Source: Anaerovorax odorimutans
GTDB lineage: Bacteria; Bacillota; Clostridia; Peptostreptococcales; JAAYPU01
Direction of reading: 5' to 3'
Assembly (NCBI GenBank): GCA_016841185.1
Contig: JAENZQ010000002.1
Location: 124,001-188,000 of the forward strand
DNA: 64,000 nucleotides
Positions 55,801 to 62,557 of the stretch are shown here, in pieces (position 1 is the stretch's first letter; the number at the start of each line of letters is the position of its first letter). The notes beneath the pieces are model-generated. The model saw only the letters and a list, made by a program, of their open reading frames with translations, did no database searches and was not told the DNA's origin. Made by a program: the position numbers and the translations under genes.

Positions 55801-55936
55801 TGATGGGCAGTTCCGTATCTCCCAGGGCATAGACTTCATTTTCTCCAGAAAGAAAAGGTATCTGGATGGGATACCCAAAAATTTGCGTGAAAATTAATAC
55901 TAATATAAGAATATAGCTGATACTTTTTCTTAACAT
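46880..55936 (-). CDS. Giant S-layer-anchored surface protein with lectin and Ig-like domains
   Basis: The 3018-aa product starts with a signal peptide (MLRKSISYILILVLIFTQIF). Reading along: an L-type (legume-like) lectin domain at about 45-270; a Big_1-like Ig domain at about 288-370; and three aBig-like Ig repeats at about 372-672 (IITWNSSDTSIISVDGAVTR; IIWNSSNASYIGNDGTVSRP; IVWTSSDTGVISNSGDV). SbsA-type Ig domains follow from about 675, then a large unclassified middle. A BNR/propeller-like region lies at about 1840-2230, a CARDB domain at about 2230-2335, two more SbsA-type domains at about 2445-2660, and three SLH repeats at 2835-3018. The SLH domains tie it to cell-wall polymers. A carbohydrate adhesin role is inferred. 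Confidence 0.92.
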   Translation of the reverse strand: MLRKSISYILILVLIFTQIFGYPIQIPFLSGENEVYALGDTELPIKYDDFSNAERLQFNGNASQSASSIIVSPSVKDNKGTIFSKQAVNLKNGNSFSTYFSFRLTEKYDWNGSKNGKGGDGFTFALQPMSSSTIGFIGSNEMGLKGVRTSAAIEFDTYYNDTANDPYYNFSHIGVNISGSAVSLTTKEVSGFNEGTAYHVWIDYDGTNNTVEVRLATSDTRPSTPTLTYSNFDLQSKFGDVPLYAGFSAASGSARQNHIIDKWYFDNEYNPIDVATAYTEAALLLASSIQYADRTEITFTVTDHNGDPVQNTALNVSADNGVLSSTIGTTDSNGQVILDLTDTTNNEVTITAETQTGIELEKTIVLDTSLTDSEIVQLDYDGLTVNDILNGNTSKDSILTDLCFPEAGDTGSIITWNSSDTSIISVDGAVTRPEYVLGDQKVTLTAIISKGEESAEKFFNLTVKCLDIDAKDALEADFSWLTAEQILNGNISMDDILSSLTFPTIAPKGSDIIWNSSNASYIGNDGTVSRPSYIQGNQVVEVSAVIKNESLEKTKYFSFNVKKDLPTDADILSEDKKWLYSEDRLGDDSLYNHINSSILRENDSQFNLINDLDLPPNAPNGSTIVWTSSDTGVISNSGDVIRPDNDEGSKQVTLTADISSGAESESIEFDFTVLPLPDYQAPVMISSIPEEKVILSELNKIILTFDEPIQSNNLNAITYFKKTDAGYTQPVFGVARIIGNNLEMDVIGEADDYDLQINIPADTIEDFSGNHYGSLIQKEYYYRAKRPELTSANPVNKSKNIPVSVPISFTFDENITVNASKINLAKEITEKTFFGGSRNIKLSVGFQTDVAGNVLDIIPTEPLRENTKYIITIKSDAVKNQASKTLSKAINTAFFTVNVTGRPKVTSYDFETFGRTPILIEFDKQIRVDLSKILNGHRRAECYYDGNKLYLLPRGDNRFTFKEGAVTSMAGEEAEFPSDKFWRKVETGFWFTKEVSYEFYVQAAGYGATSIGPETGRYIALDGSIVLVYPMGIVTGESAGSISLTNSRGQNVPINKTVSGNRLLIKPEGEWLPYVSYYLSVPKGAVQYRGIQSSPLHTYVKVPDKLYTENTGFDVSKDRVFETKPVSISAENLKNFFAALGRNLRSHSFKIDGREISNDITTTYTPDTSASGKRQVKLDVVDSYGYSYSFTRTIDVLKFLKYNTQGNVPKPEQESLYNHTEIEDEYATSITLQNRGIVLDNEEVTAKIGKRTYYILDLFITTIKIPTGYDTVISQTQRTDNTGTAQFKFDIDSLESGEYNVSYSAPCAGSLPEHYLKIKKLSDMASIKINLVDKNTDEVVASDQEIQVVINGEVYKASKNSDDQYIIEDLLPLMSTIKVSHSYYYDETIEEDLWTFENEITIPIERDIPSDKPIIRYISSSQTNSRNSEKKIFISGAHNTLTFDTHYDWKGHEPGQFEFIASIPDRNGNITEKKFYSKDGKLKINVGKDLGPSATMIVRAVSKDGSVSASHDLGFEVAPNFPVGSVIQKNGKYLVNLSMNLSDIGGVTIPEGFPLVGGDDLELDLETLRFGGIMTDDGSITFNFGYTPGILEQISDSGNIAGNFKELNDMRKGGKYKSGDKDFGMSLDGKVKWKYKADENAWYFRHGEVEVRVEGEISYTQYFWLFVVPAYFRGTLSAEVAATLQVDRPHNTYDFSGTLGIEPGVEIALGAGVEGLNLEGFLGGYIGTEFAFPSCDIAAEGTVEGGARATILFWSWEKKAIEYTFDIYRSASLMPNAMTMEGMLLGANVLAANESEERYSFNKENFTLMGRNNGSDSKWVANSPVVMGFSGTPSDITRKVLKSNIFPNAEPKLVSLNGNATLIWADDNPERTSQNRTEIYYSQYNGGLWSDPQAFGIDGTADFAVDASVRTIGAIGTETRTYGAITAWTDMNKIFGEDATMEDNFAAGEITTAILENVSIKEKATLTNDDYYDYMAQVTETEEKDMIVWVKNRSNTILSPDSETYDLYYSINTGTGWEAPLLIEGNLDPIVQLNAESNGEKTVAVYTIDTDCNILTDADREVYAAVYQDGAWAEPVRLTDNTLSDGNPRVAFDNDGEMIYWLQDGQIYYKKGINGQSEMLNEGVEDMVTSFEIAQNNDGLIALTYATTGLDGIKNLSLLLYDIHKQSVSYPSTLISGKNSYSQLTPDFTDNDEIMIALTETNMITETIDGEEYRNVGETDLVVIRKQLIHDLKVGADDIEISTGNGAADSTNRVSVTIHNEGDYPESNVEFRFTDTNGNPVSQIFTADTIPANDYVTTEVEWIVPEDYQDDTAVVIIDPDRKIQDIDRNNNTSGFALIEYELFVENLEAVKKGNNTYSITAEVFNPTGKIMSDCELSLYHEGLSGSLILSYPAGDVESGESRLFSFELDASTLFKSYEKLQVMAAAHNASAQAKEENGYWFELKPEGLKVMAAFPGNESFNVPLNQTIELQFNKEIRSGTKINDIELYDMEGTDHPVNTSLEGSILKITPQSDLSGGTMYTLSVPANAVETTYGSTLSEDYFMKLITVDTDSLGVTGSYPTQGMTGVEQDDSIMVNFTNDIKEGDQFGQIKVLDQNQREASIEKQISGSALRITPRSEWRGNSTYTVEIPEVSLYDISNKPLENYYAITFDTKAVQTDGGSHRPRVKEDTAEEITLNIISDSYMIISASGNDYELTKDQIDEAMDGGNGIRIEFAAGQILLPNEYIKKYCMNAQKIQMSVEEQTFSNSDTPQDKTIVSGGYGYTLMVDGEPMSNTEEKIYIEIPINTDKINDPERAVAYYQNEKGEWIPSGGVYDEQTGTFRVRTDRFGTFIVLEGNKSFADVVHEWAKKAVEILASREVIKGKRENLFDPESSITRAEFTALIIRALYEGQSPYSDDFRDIQGAAWYADEVQRAVELSLVSGMGDGSFAPDAQITREQICTILYRVADRFGNIRGTGGEMGFSDTVQISDYAREAVEALNALGIINGYGHEIRPQNNATREEAAVMLYRLLSAIQQI

Positions 55937-56039
55937 GCAAAGACCTCCTCAATACATTTCCGGATATATTTATAGTTATTTTACATTTTACTGCAACTGA
56001 TGGTTTTTGTCGGATTTTGTAGTGTAAGAGGTCAATGGG

Positions 56040-56170
56040 GCTGTATGAAAGGTACATAAAAGAGGGTTAGAGGGAATAGAGTATGGGTTAGATTATAGGG
56101 CAGAGGTTAAGGAAACAGAGTATAGAGTATGGAGTATGGAGTATGGGTTAAAGTCTGTAGTCCGTAGTCC
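56040..56170. repeat. GAGTATGG-rich repeat tract upstream of the surface protein gene
   Basis: GAGTATGG and GGGTTAGA-type units recur (AGAGTATAGAGTATGGAGTA, then TGGAGTATGGG), and GGGCAGAGGTTAAGG appears once. The same wording forms the left arm of the V-ATPase repeats, so this is probably a partial or decayed copy without the central hairpin. It lies between the response regulator stop and the surface-protein start. Confidence 0.55.
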
Positions 56171-56200
56171 GGTCCGTATAAATACTTTTTCATCTCTCAT

Positions 56201-56914
56201 CTATTGAATGCCTATTAGCTCCAGCAATTCCTTACCGTATTTTCTGCTTACGGGCACTTTATAGGGAACTTCTTCAAATTTTATAACATAAGTCCTATTA
56301 AACAAAGGCTCTATTTTACTGATTTTTTGAAAATTCACCAGAAAACTTTTATGGCACCTGATAAAATCTTTATTCAACTTTTCTTCCAAAGACAGAAGAG
56401 TTTCTCTGGTTTCATATTTGCTATTTCTTGTATATATCACTGTTTTGCGGCCGCATGCCTCCATGAGATAGATGTCTTCAATTTCCAATAAAATGATGGC
56501 ATCTTTTTCATGAACTGATATTTTAGAAGTATTACTGTTTTTAGTTTTTCTTTGACTGATCCTGATCCTTGCTTTATCGATGGCTTTATAAAGCCTTTCT
56601 TTGGAATACGGCTTCACCAGATAATCGATAGCATCCAGATCAAATGCTTTTACCGCATAGCTTTCGTATGAAGTCGTAAATATAATAGCAGGCGGTTTCT
56701 CTATATTCTTGATATGCTCAGCCACTTTGATTCCTGAAAGACGGGGCATATTGATATCCAGAAAAACCATATCCGGTTTTTTTTCATTTACAAGCAGCAT
56801 TCCTTGCTCAGCATCACATGAATCGGATATTTCCTTTATTTCAGGATGCTCAAGAAGCATTTCTCCAAGCAATTCGATCTGCATATGATCATCATCAATT
56901 ATGACTGCTTTCAT
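56201..56914 (-). CDS. LytTR-family response regulator
   Basis: The 237-aa product has a receiver domain (acidic pocket IIDDDHM, phospho-acceptor D53 in VFLDINMPRLSG, TSYESYAVKAF, then K in YLVKPYSKE) and a C-terminal LytTR DNA-binding domain at about 135-235 (DIYLMEACGRKTVIYTRN; FIRCHKSFLVNFQKI). LytTR regulators bind direct repeats upstream of surface-protein, bacteriocin or virulence genes. It lies 28 bases after the kinase gene and just upstream of the giant surface-protein gene, a natural target. The ribosome site is AAAGGGGAAA. Confidence 0.92.
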   Translation of the reverse strand: MKAVIIDDDHMQIELLGEMLLEHPEIKEISDSCDAEQGMLLVNEKKPDMVFLDINMPRLSGIKVAEHIKNIEKPPAIIFTTSYESYAVKAFDLDAIDYLVKPYSKERLYKAIDKARIRISQRKTKNSNTSKISVHEKDAIILLEIEDIYLMEACGRKTVIYTRNSKYETRETLLSLEEKLNKDFIRCHKSFLVNFQKISKIEPLFNRTYVIKFEEVPYKVPVSRKYGKELLELIGIQ

Positions 56915-56942
56915 ATCATTTCCCCTTTCATTTCGACAGGTA

Positions 56943-58784
56943 TTATTCTATGGGAAGTGAGAAATAGAATATACTTCCTTTCCCTTTTTCACTTGTACAA
57001 CCGATATTTCCCCCATGCTTTTCAACGATACCCTTTGCAATAGATAATCCAAGCCCTGTCCCCTGTTTTTTATTTGTAGTGAAACTGCTGAAAATCCCAG
57101 CCTGCTCCTCTGCAGTCATTCCGCATCCGGTATCCTCTATTTCAAAATATACGGTTTCATTATCCTTTTTTGATCTGAATACAATCTCTCCATGTTCAGA
57201 GGCATCCAGGGCATTGGAAGCCAGATTCATTATGACTCTTGACAGCATTTCTCTGTCAGCATATACATACAAATTATCGGATTTAATATCCATCCGTATC
57301 GACACCTGTTTTTTAACGGCTTCATTTTCTATAACGCCTTTTACTTCTTCCAGTATTTCTCTGATATTGACCCTGGATTTAATAAGCAATATCTCCCCAA
57401 ACCGAAGCTTAGACAATTCTATAATATTATTGATCAGATTCTTTAATCGGGCCCCTTCATTTTCAATGATTGCAATCCTGTGTTCGATTTCTCTGTAAGG
57501 TTTCTTTTTCTCATGATGGATCGCATGTGCATTTATACTTTCTCTTATATGTCTTAAATGGCCCATGATAAGCATCATTGGTGATTTTAGATCATGGGAA
57601 ACGGTCATGAGAAAATCTGATTTCATAAGTTCGATTTCCCGGACCTTTTTATGATATTTCCTCAATATAATAATTAATGCTGCGGCAAATGCTAAAATCG
57701 CAAAATTTCCCAGAAAATAAAGCAATATTTTGTCCTGGCGTCCATAGCTTAATATGGAGTTTCGGGCAACGGTAATCAACATCCAATTGGTATTTTTAAA
57801 TTTTGAAGAAAAAAAGTATAACCCTCTTAATTCTTTTTCCTTTGAATTTATGATCTGGCCGTACTCATCCAAAGAAATCCCGTAGGCATCATGAAATACT
57901 ATTTCTGAGTCTATCAATTCACTATTGAAATTTCCGTTGTCATATATCACTTTCCCACTGTTATCGACTATATACATCTCCAAATCAGGAGGTTGAGAAA
58001 TAAAATCCTTTATATCCTCCACACTCATATTACAAGTGATGATCCCTGTAATCTTCCCTCCCTTTTGTACAGGAAGACTTTTGGAGAACATCAATACCTG
58101 TTGAGTCATATCATAGAAAGCATCTGTTTCCCATCCGTGTTGTAAAATGGTCGGATCCTTTTCCGACAAAATCTCCTTTATAGATTCAGCTACCAGTTCC
58201 TTAATTTGAAATTTCTGCCCTTCAGGTATACACTCATTTAAAGATGCATATGGATAAATCAGTAAATAACCTTCTCTTGAATAATAGACGCTCCAGATAT
58301 CAAAAACCGTATATTTTTGAAGTAAGTTCTGTATATCGAATAAATGATACAGATTATTGATTTCTTTTTTTTGATCTGCTGTATATTTATGGATATCACC
58401 TTCAACAAGAATATTTCCTGAAAAGTTGATTTTTTTGTCATTAAGAAAGGATGTATGATAGGCTTTGTTATACTCCAATTGATCAGCTATAGCAACAGAT
58501 TGATCTGCTTCTTCAGATGACAAAAGGCCTTCCAGCGCTCCCCGCTGGATGTATACGTTATTGAGCATACTTTCCATGCCCCTGTCAATATTGTAAGTCT
58601 GGCTCCTTGTATAAGTTCTTATTTCATTGACTGCAGCTTCCTTATACTGTTGGATCCTGTTGCAAACCAGCATATTAAACAAAAGCAGGATGAGTAAACA
58701 CATACCTGCAATTACAATATAATATATCTTATAGACATTCGCACGGTTATCTGATTGTCTGATCCGCATTTCTTTTTCCGCCAT
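56943..58784 (-). CDS. Membrane sensor histidine kinase with extracellular sensor
   Basis: The 613-aa product has a transmembrane helix at about 20-41, a large extracellular region of about 300 residues with a Cache-like pattern (ITGIITCNMSVEDIKDF; MYIVDNSGKVIYDNGNFN), and a second helix at about 348-370. A HisKA domain follows, with the phospho-accepting His in VSHDLKSPMMLIMGHLRHI (about 395). The ATPase has N box VIMNLASNALDASEHG and G boxes IEDTGCGM and GTGLGLSIAKGI. It is paired with a LytTR regulator, although such regulators usually pair with LytS/AgrC-type kinases. Its promoter is visible upstream. The ribosome site is weak, so the exact start is uncertain. Confidence 0.9.
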   Translation of the reverse strand: MAEKEMRIRQSDNRANVYKIYYIVIAGMCLLILLLFNMLVCNRIQQYKEAAVNEIRTYTRSQTYNIDRGMESMLNNVYIQRGALEGLLSSEEADQSVAIADQLEYNKAYHTSFLNDKKINFSGNILVEGDIHKYTADQKKEINNLYHLFDIQNLLQKYTVFDIWSVYYSREGYLLIYPYASLNECIPEGQKFQIKELVAESIKEILSEKDPTILQHGWETDAFYDMTQQVLMFSKSLPVQKGGKITGIITCNMSVEDIKDFISQPPDLEMYIVDNSGKVIYDNGNFNSELIDSEIVFHDAYGISLDEYGQIINSKEKELRGLYFFSSKFKNTNWMLITVARNSILSYGRQDKILLYFLGNFAILAFAAALIIILRKYHKKVREIELMKSDFLMTVSHDLKSPMMLIMGHLRHIRESINAHAIHHEKKKPYREIEHRIAIIENEGARLKNLINNIIELSKLRFGEILLIKSRVNIREILEEVKGVIENEAVKKQVSIRMDIKSDNLYVYADREMLSRVIMNLASNALDASEHGEIVFRSKKDNETVYFEIEDTGCGMTAEEQAGIFSSFTTNKKQGTGLGLSIAKGIVEKHGGNIGCTSEKGKGSIFYFSLPIE

Positions 58785-58816
58785 TCGAGTATAATCTACA
58801 TAATTCTACATATCAT

Positions 58817-58846
58817 ATTATACTTGAAAAAGCTTTGCTCTGGCAA
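58817..58846 (-). promoter_or_regulatory. Promoter of the kinase-regulator operon
   Basis: Minus-strand TTGCCA (58841-58846) and TATAAT (58817-58822) are 18 bases apart, 33 bases upstream of the kinase start codon. Confidence 0.6.
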
Positions 58847-58890
58847 CTGTTAAGGCCCTAAATTACAGCAAAAAAAAGAAATAGGAAAAA

Positions 58891-58918
58891 GCACCTCTGA
58901 AATAAATTTCAGAGGTGC
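58891..58918 (-). terminator. Terminator after the HesB-like/permease operon
   Basis: A perfect 13-bp stem (GCACCTCTGAAAT / ATTTCAGAGGTGC) with a 2-base centre is followed on the minus strand by TTTTTCC. It closes the permease and HesB-like gene pair. Confidence 0.8.
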
Positions 58919-58952
58919 AAAACTTAGAACTAAGTCTAAAACATTAAGGGCT

Positions 58953-59282
58953 TTATTCTATGATGGTCTTTATCCCTTCCACATTCAGCTTTTTGCTGAA
59001 AAATACCTTTTCAATAAAAACGGTTACGGTATCTGCGTTACCAATTTGACTTGATGCCTTATTATCAATAAGAACTTTGACCCCATCCGCTTCATATTCA
59101 GCATATTTTTTACTCATATTGTCCTTTTCCTTGCTTACCCGTATATATGGCGTATAATACTTTTTCGTGATTCCACAGGAACATCCGCCGCTGGTTTCAT
59201 CTTTTATCATATCTATAACGATACATTCAGCATCATGTTTTTTTAAATATTCCTTCACGCCTTTTTCTATGATCAGTTTCAA
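58953..59282 (-). CDS. Small HesB/CC-Se motif-like protein
   Basis: The 109-aa product has an N-terminal IIEKGVKEYLKKHD and a Cys pair in TSGGCSCGITK (C34, C36). A central VSKEKDNMSKKYAEYEADGV leads to KVLIDNKA, and the end reads FFSKKLNVEGIK. This wording fits the HesB/IscA-like fold and, from memory, the CC/Se motif family, whose members have Cys-Cys or selenocysteine at the same glycine-rich turn. Function in that family is unknown. Here the pair is C-S-C. The start is TTG after AGGAGG. It is downstream of the permease gene with a 27-bp gap, so the two are linked. Confidence 0.7.
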   Translation of the reverse strand: MKLIIEKGVKEYLKKHDAECIVIDMIKDETSGGCSCGITKKYYTPYIRVSKEKDNMSKKYAEYEADGVKVLIDNKASSQIGNADTVTVFIEKVFFSKKLNVEGIKTIIE

Positions 59283-59309
59283 AATATGCCTCCTGTCAAA
59301 ATAAAATGA

Positions 59310-60692
59310 TTAAGCGGTTTTTTGCTCAGCTGTCTTATTTTCTTCAAAGATTAATGTATCGTATTCAGGTTTATGGAAAATGTTAATCAGTATACATAAT
59401 ACGATACCGGTTGCCAATCCCCATGCTGCTCCACGAGTTGCAAGCACGGCACCCATAACACCTGCAATTCCTAAATCATTGAAGGTTCTTGCTTTCATTA
59501 CGCCGACACGTACGGATACATAACCCTGAATCAGCATAGTGGAAGCTAAAGCAATACCTAATATAGGTTTAACAAGTGTTACGATAGGAAGAATCAGATA
59601 TCCTGTGAATGTACCAAATCTAAAGGAAGCTGCTCCTCCAAAGATGGAATCCATTGCTTTTCTTCCTTGTTTATAACGTTCACAGACAACAACCTGCATA
59701 GCTGCCCACAAAGGTCCGCACATGGTGATATCAGGCCCGAAGAAAGACATGATCGTATTTCTGAGACCGAAAACTAAATGTGACCGGTTGGAGTTATAGT
59801 CGATATGCTCATCGCCTCTGAATTTTTCAGCATCTTCAATCAATGCTCGTGATTGAATCATATCGCCGAATAAAACGATATAGGCGGAGAAAACCATTGG
59901 TAATCCGCTGATGAACATCCCAAGTGAAGGAAATGGAATGGCGCCAAATATCGTCCATTCACTCCACAGAGCACCAAAAGCCGGTTTTGTAATTCCCCAT
60001 TCAATTTCGGGCCATGGTACTTCGCCCACCAAAGGTGCAATAATAACGGCTAATACAATAACAGGTAAGATGCCTAAACTTGATAAAACTTTTAATAACT
60101 TGTTTTTATCCCTGATGCTTTTAAAATGAGTAGAGAACAATAAATAAAATCCTACACCAATACAAACCGTTATTGAAATAGGAAAGCTGTCAAATCTTGC
60201 ACCTGCATTGAATATGACCATTACCGCAGCAAATCCTGAACCCAGAATAATTCCTGACTGCATTGCGTTGGGAACGGCAGAAACAATTTTTTTACCTAAA
60301 CCGGTAATACCTAAAATAATTGCTAAAAGACCTAAAGATAATTCAAATGCAATAAGTGCCTGCATTCTTTCCACACCCATTTCAAATTGACTGACATAAA
60401 TCATCAGCAATGGAATCGCAGGTGTAACCCACCCGGGAACCACCGGATCCCCCAGAAAAGTATGCAAACAGTACAATGCTCCATTTAATACGACGATGGC
60501 GATTGCAACTTCAAAAGGCATTCCCAGATATTCCTGCAACATAGGAATGGCACCCAGACATACTGCGCACATCAGGAAACCTTGGATATAATCCGCAAAT
60601 TCAAAACGATAATGAATAAAAGGAAAACGGATTTTAAAAGGTCCTGCCGGAATGTAAGGTTGTTCTTTACCATACTCTCTTTTCATTGCCAT
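59310..60692 (-). CDS. NCS2/SLC23-like permease
   Basis: The 460-aa product is a polytopic membrane protein with about 12 to 14 hydrophobic segments. The order and wording are like the xanthine/uracil permease group: PNAMQSGIILGSGFAAVMVI for the substrate-binding helix pair, a loop with GDMIQSRALIEDAEKF, then MSFFGPDITMCGPLWAAMQV. It starts with a hydrophilic N-terminus (EQPYIPAGPFKIRFPFIHYR). It is followed by the small HesB-like gene, a pairing I do not know from characterised systems. The substrate could be a nucleobase, but that is unproven. The ribosome site is AAGGGAGG. Confidence 0.72.
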   Translation of the reverse strand: MAMKREYGKEQPYIPAGPFKIRFPFIHYRFEFADYIQGFLMCAVCLGAIPMLQEYLGMPFEVAIAIVVLNGALYCLHTFLGDPVVPGWVTPAIPLLMIYVSQFEMGVERMQALIAFELSLGLLAIILGITGLGKKIVSAVPNAMQSGIILGSGFAAVMVIFNAGARFDSFPISITVCIGVGFYLLFSTHFKSIRDKNKLLKVLSSLGILPVIVLAVIIAPLVGEVPWPEIEWGITKPAFGALWSEWTIFGAIPFPSLGMFISGLPMVFSAYIVLFGDMIQSRALIEDAEKFRGDEHIDYNSNRSHLVFGLRNTIMSFFGPDITMCGPLWAAMQVVVCERYKQGRKAMDSIFGGAASFRFGTFTGYLILPIVTLVKPILGIALASTMLIQGYVSVRVGVMKARTFNDLGIAGVMGAVLATRGAAWGLATGIVLCILINIFHKPEYDTLIFEENKTAEQKTA

Positions 60693-60831
60693 AAAAAAAC
60701 CTCCCTTAAAATAATAATTTCGAGTTTTATATTGAGCAAGAAGGATGCCAGCTTATGAAACCCTTGAATTTTTGCGATTTGTTTGTAATTCACTCTCTTA
60801 TTCCATTCCCATCGAGCGATTACGAACATAA

Positions 60832-60868
60832 AAAAGAGCGTTCCTGATACAGATGTTCGGAAATGCTC
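60832..60868 (-). terminator. Terminator-like hairpin in the permease leader
   Basis: On the minus strand GAGCATTTCC and GGAACGCTC can pair around a 14-base loop, followed by TTTTTT. It sits about 140 bases upstream of the permease start and far from any minus-strand gene end. The rest of the 271-bp gap shows no recognised aptamer. It could be an attenuator or simply insulate the divergent promoters. Confidence 0.4.
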
Positions 60869-60925
60869 ATGGTTAATTTTGAAAAATATGAATGATAATA
60901 ATAGGGGAAAAACAAAAAAATGGTG

Positions 60926-60931
60926 TATAAT
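60926..60931 (+). promoter_or_regulatory. Probable -10 box of the symporter operon
   Basis: A TATAAT lies 32 bases upstream of the small membrane-protein gene. No clear -35 box is found at 17 bases, so confidence is limited. No sigma-54 -24/-12 pair was seen here either. Confidence 0.4.
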
Positions 60932-60963
60932 ATTTGTTAAAAGATATTTTAAGGAATGGTTAT

Positions 60964-61101
60964 ATGAAAGAGAATATTTTAATCATGGGTCTTCCTCTTA
61001 ATACTCTGATCATTGTCGGGGGTTTATTCGTTTTGTCAATGTTTCTTCCTACCATTATCGCTCTTATACTGAAACACCTGGAGGATAAAAAAAATGAATA
61101 A
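60964..61101 (+). CDS. 45-aa membrane protein, partner of the symporter
   Basis: The product starts MKENILIMGLPLNTLIIVGG, has one hydrophobic helix at about 11-36, then LKHLEDKKNE. An AAGGAATGG site precedes the ATG. Its stop overlaps the symporter ATG by 8 bases, so translation is coupled. Several SSS transporters have a short helical partner gene directly upstream; this may be such a subunit, although the sequence is too short to place in a family. Confidence 0.75.
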   Translation: MKENILIMGLPLNTLIIVGGLFVLSMFLPTIIALILKHLEDKKNE

Positions 61102-62557
61102 AATTATCATGTATATGTTTTGCTTTACAGTCTATACTATTGTTTTTTTATTTTGGGGCAAAAATGGTTTTAAGAAAACAAATAATGCAAGAGACTTCTG
61201 CGTAGCAGGAAACAGTCTCGGATTATTTACCGGTGTCTGTACCTTTACCGCCACCTGGTTCAGTGCGGTATCCATGCAGAGTGTTACAGGTTCCGTCTAT
61301 GCTTACGGCTACTCTACGATTTTATACTCCGTAGTCGGGTGGCTTTTAGGCGCATCCTGCCTGGTTTTTGTAGCAAACAGAATCAAGCGCCATGACATCA
61401 TAACAATTCCTGAATATTTTAAGATCCGATACAACAGTAAAGGCTTTCAGGCTTTTACCGGACTAATTATTGTCATCTGCTATATTCTCTATATTATTAT
61501 CCAGATAAAAGGTTTCGGGATCGTTGTATCCACTCTTTTAGATATTGATTATACCATCGCCATATTACTGATTTATCTTTTTGTCGTCTACACAAGTTTC
61601 GGCGGATTGTTTTCAGTATCTAAAACAGACTCTCTTAATTTTATCATCTTAGCAGCAGGTATTTTCTTTGCCGCGGTTTTTATTGTAAGTGATGTAGGCG
61701 GCATTACCCTAATGCACGAAAAAGCAGCTGCCATTATGTCCAAAGTCTCTCCCAAATACAGTATTACTCAGGGTGCTTTACTGGATCCTTCCGCCAATAA
61801 TCTGTTCAGCCCTATGATGATCATCACCACAGGCCTTGCCTGGGGACTGGGTACTGCTTCTAACCCACAGTACATCATTCGGATCACTTCAACTAAGAAT
61901 AGAAAAACCGGAATCCAGATGGTCTGTCTTTCGGCAATCGTTTTAGGGATCCTGTATGTAGGGCTTATGTTCATCGGAATAGGTTCCCGAGTACTTGTTC
62001 CCGAGATCAGTCAAATAAGCTCGGTAGATGAAGCACTTCCATTTATCATTAACAGCAAAATGGCTTTAAATCTCAGTGGCCTTGTTTTTATCAGCATCAT
62101 TGCGGCAGCCATCTCAACTGCAAACTCAGAGCTCCTGATCCTGGCAAGCAGTTTTAGTTACGATATATATATCAATCTTTTCAACAAAGAGATATCAGAT
62201 GAAAAGTTCTTGGGAATCAGCAGGGTAACGATCTTTATTGCAGGCACCATATCTTTGCTGCTGTCTGTCAATCCTCCTGATATTCTTTTGATTTACGGCA
62301 GTTATATATGGAGCATATTTGCGGTCTCCTTTCTTTTTCCTCTCTATGGAGGGCTATATTGGAAAAAAGCCACAAAGAGAGGTGCTGTTATGTCGGCCAT
62401 AGGCGGTATTCTGACCATATGTGTTTTCTATCTGTTAGATATCAGCGGTGTTTATAATATGATGCTACATCCTGTCTTTCCGGGCCTGATTGTATCCTTC
62501 ATTATTTTTTATTCGGTGAGCAAGTTAACTTACAAGGAAACAGGTGATGTGTCATGA
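61094..62557 (+). CDS. Sodium:solute symporter (SSS family)
   Basis: The 487-aa product has about 13 transmembrane helices of the LeuT fold. SSS family wording is visible: TWFSAVSMQSVTGSVYAYGY near residue 60, IITIPEYFKIRYNSKGFQAF near 105, then ITTGLAWGLGTASNPQYIIR and AAAISTANSELLILASSFSY. Such transporters use Na+ to import sugars, carboxylates, amino acids or proline. No feature fixes the substrate. The gene overlaps the small membrane-protein gene (8 bases) and the kinase gene (ATGA), so a sensor-linked transporter operon is likely. The ribosome site CTGGAGG lies within the small gene. Confidence 0.9.
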   Translation: MNKIIMYMFCFTVYTIVFLFWGKNGFKKTNNARDFCVAGNSLGLFTGVCTFTATWFSAVSMQSVTGSVYAYGYSTILYSVVGWLLGASCLVFVANRIKRHDIITIPEYFKIRYNSKGFQAFTGLIIVICYILYIIIQIKGFGIVVSTLLDIDYTIAILLIYLFVVYTSFGGLFSVSKTDSLNFIILAAGIFFAAVFIVSDVGGITLMHEKAAAIMSKVSPKYSITQGALLDPSANNLFSPMMIITTGLAWGLGTASNPQYIIRITSTKNRKTGIQMVCLSAIVLGILYVGLMFIGIGSRVLVPEISQISSVDEALPFIINSKMALNLSGLVFISIIAAAISTANSELLILASSFSYDIYINLFNKEISDEKFLGISRVTIFIAGTISLLLSVNPPDILLIYGSYIWSIFAVSFLFPLYGGLYWKKATKRGAVMSAIGGILTICVFYLLDISGVYNMMLHPVFPGLIVSFIIFYSVSKLTYKETGDVS

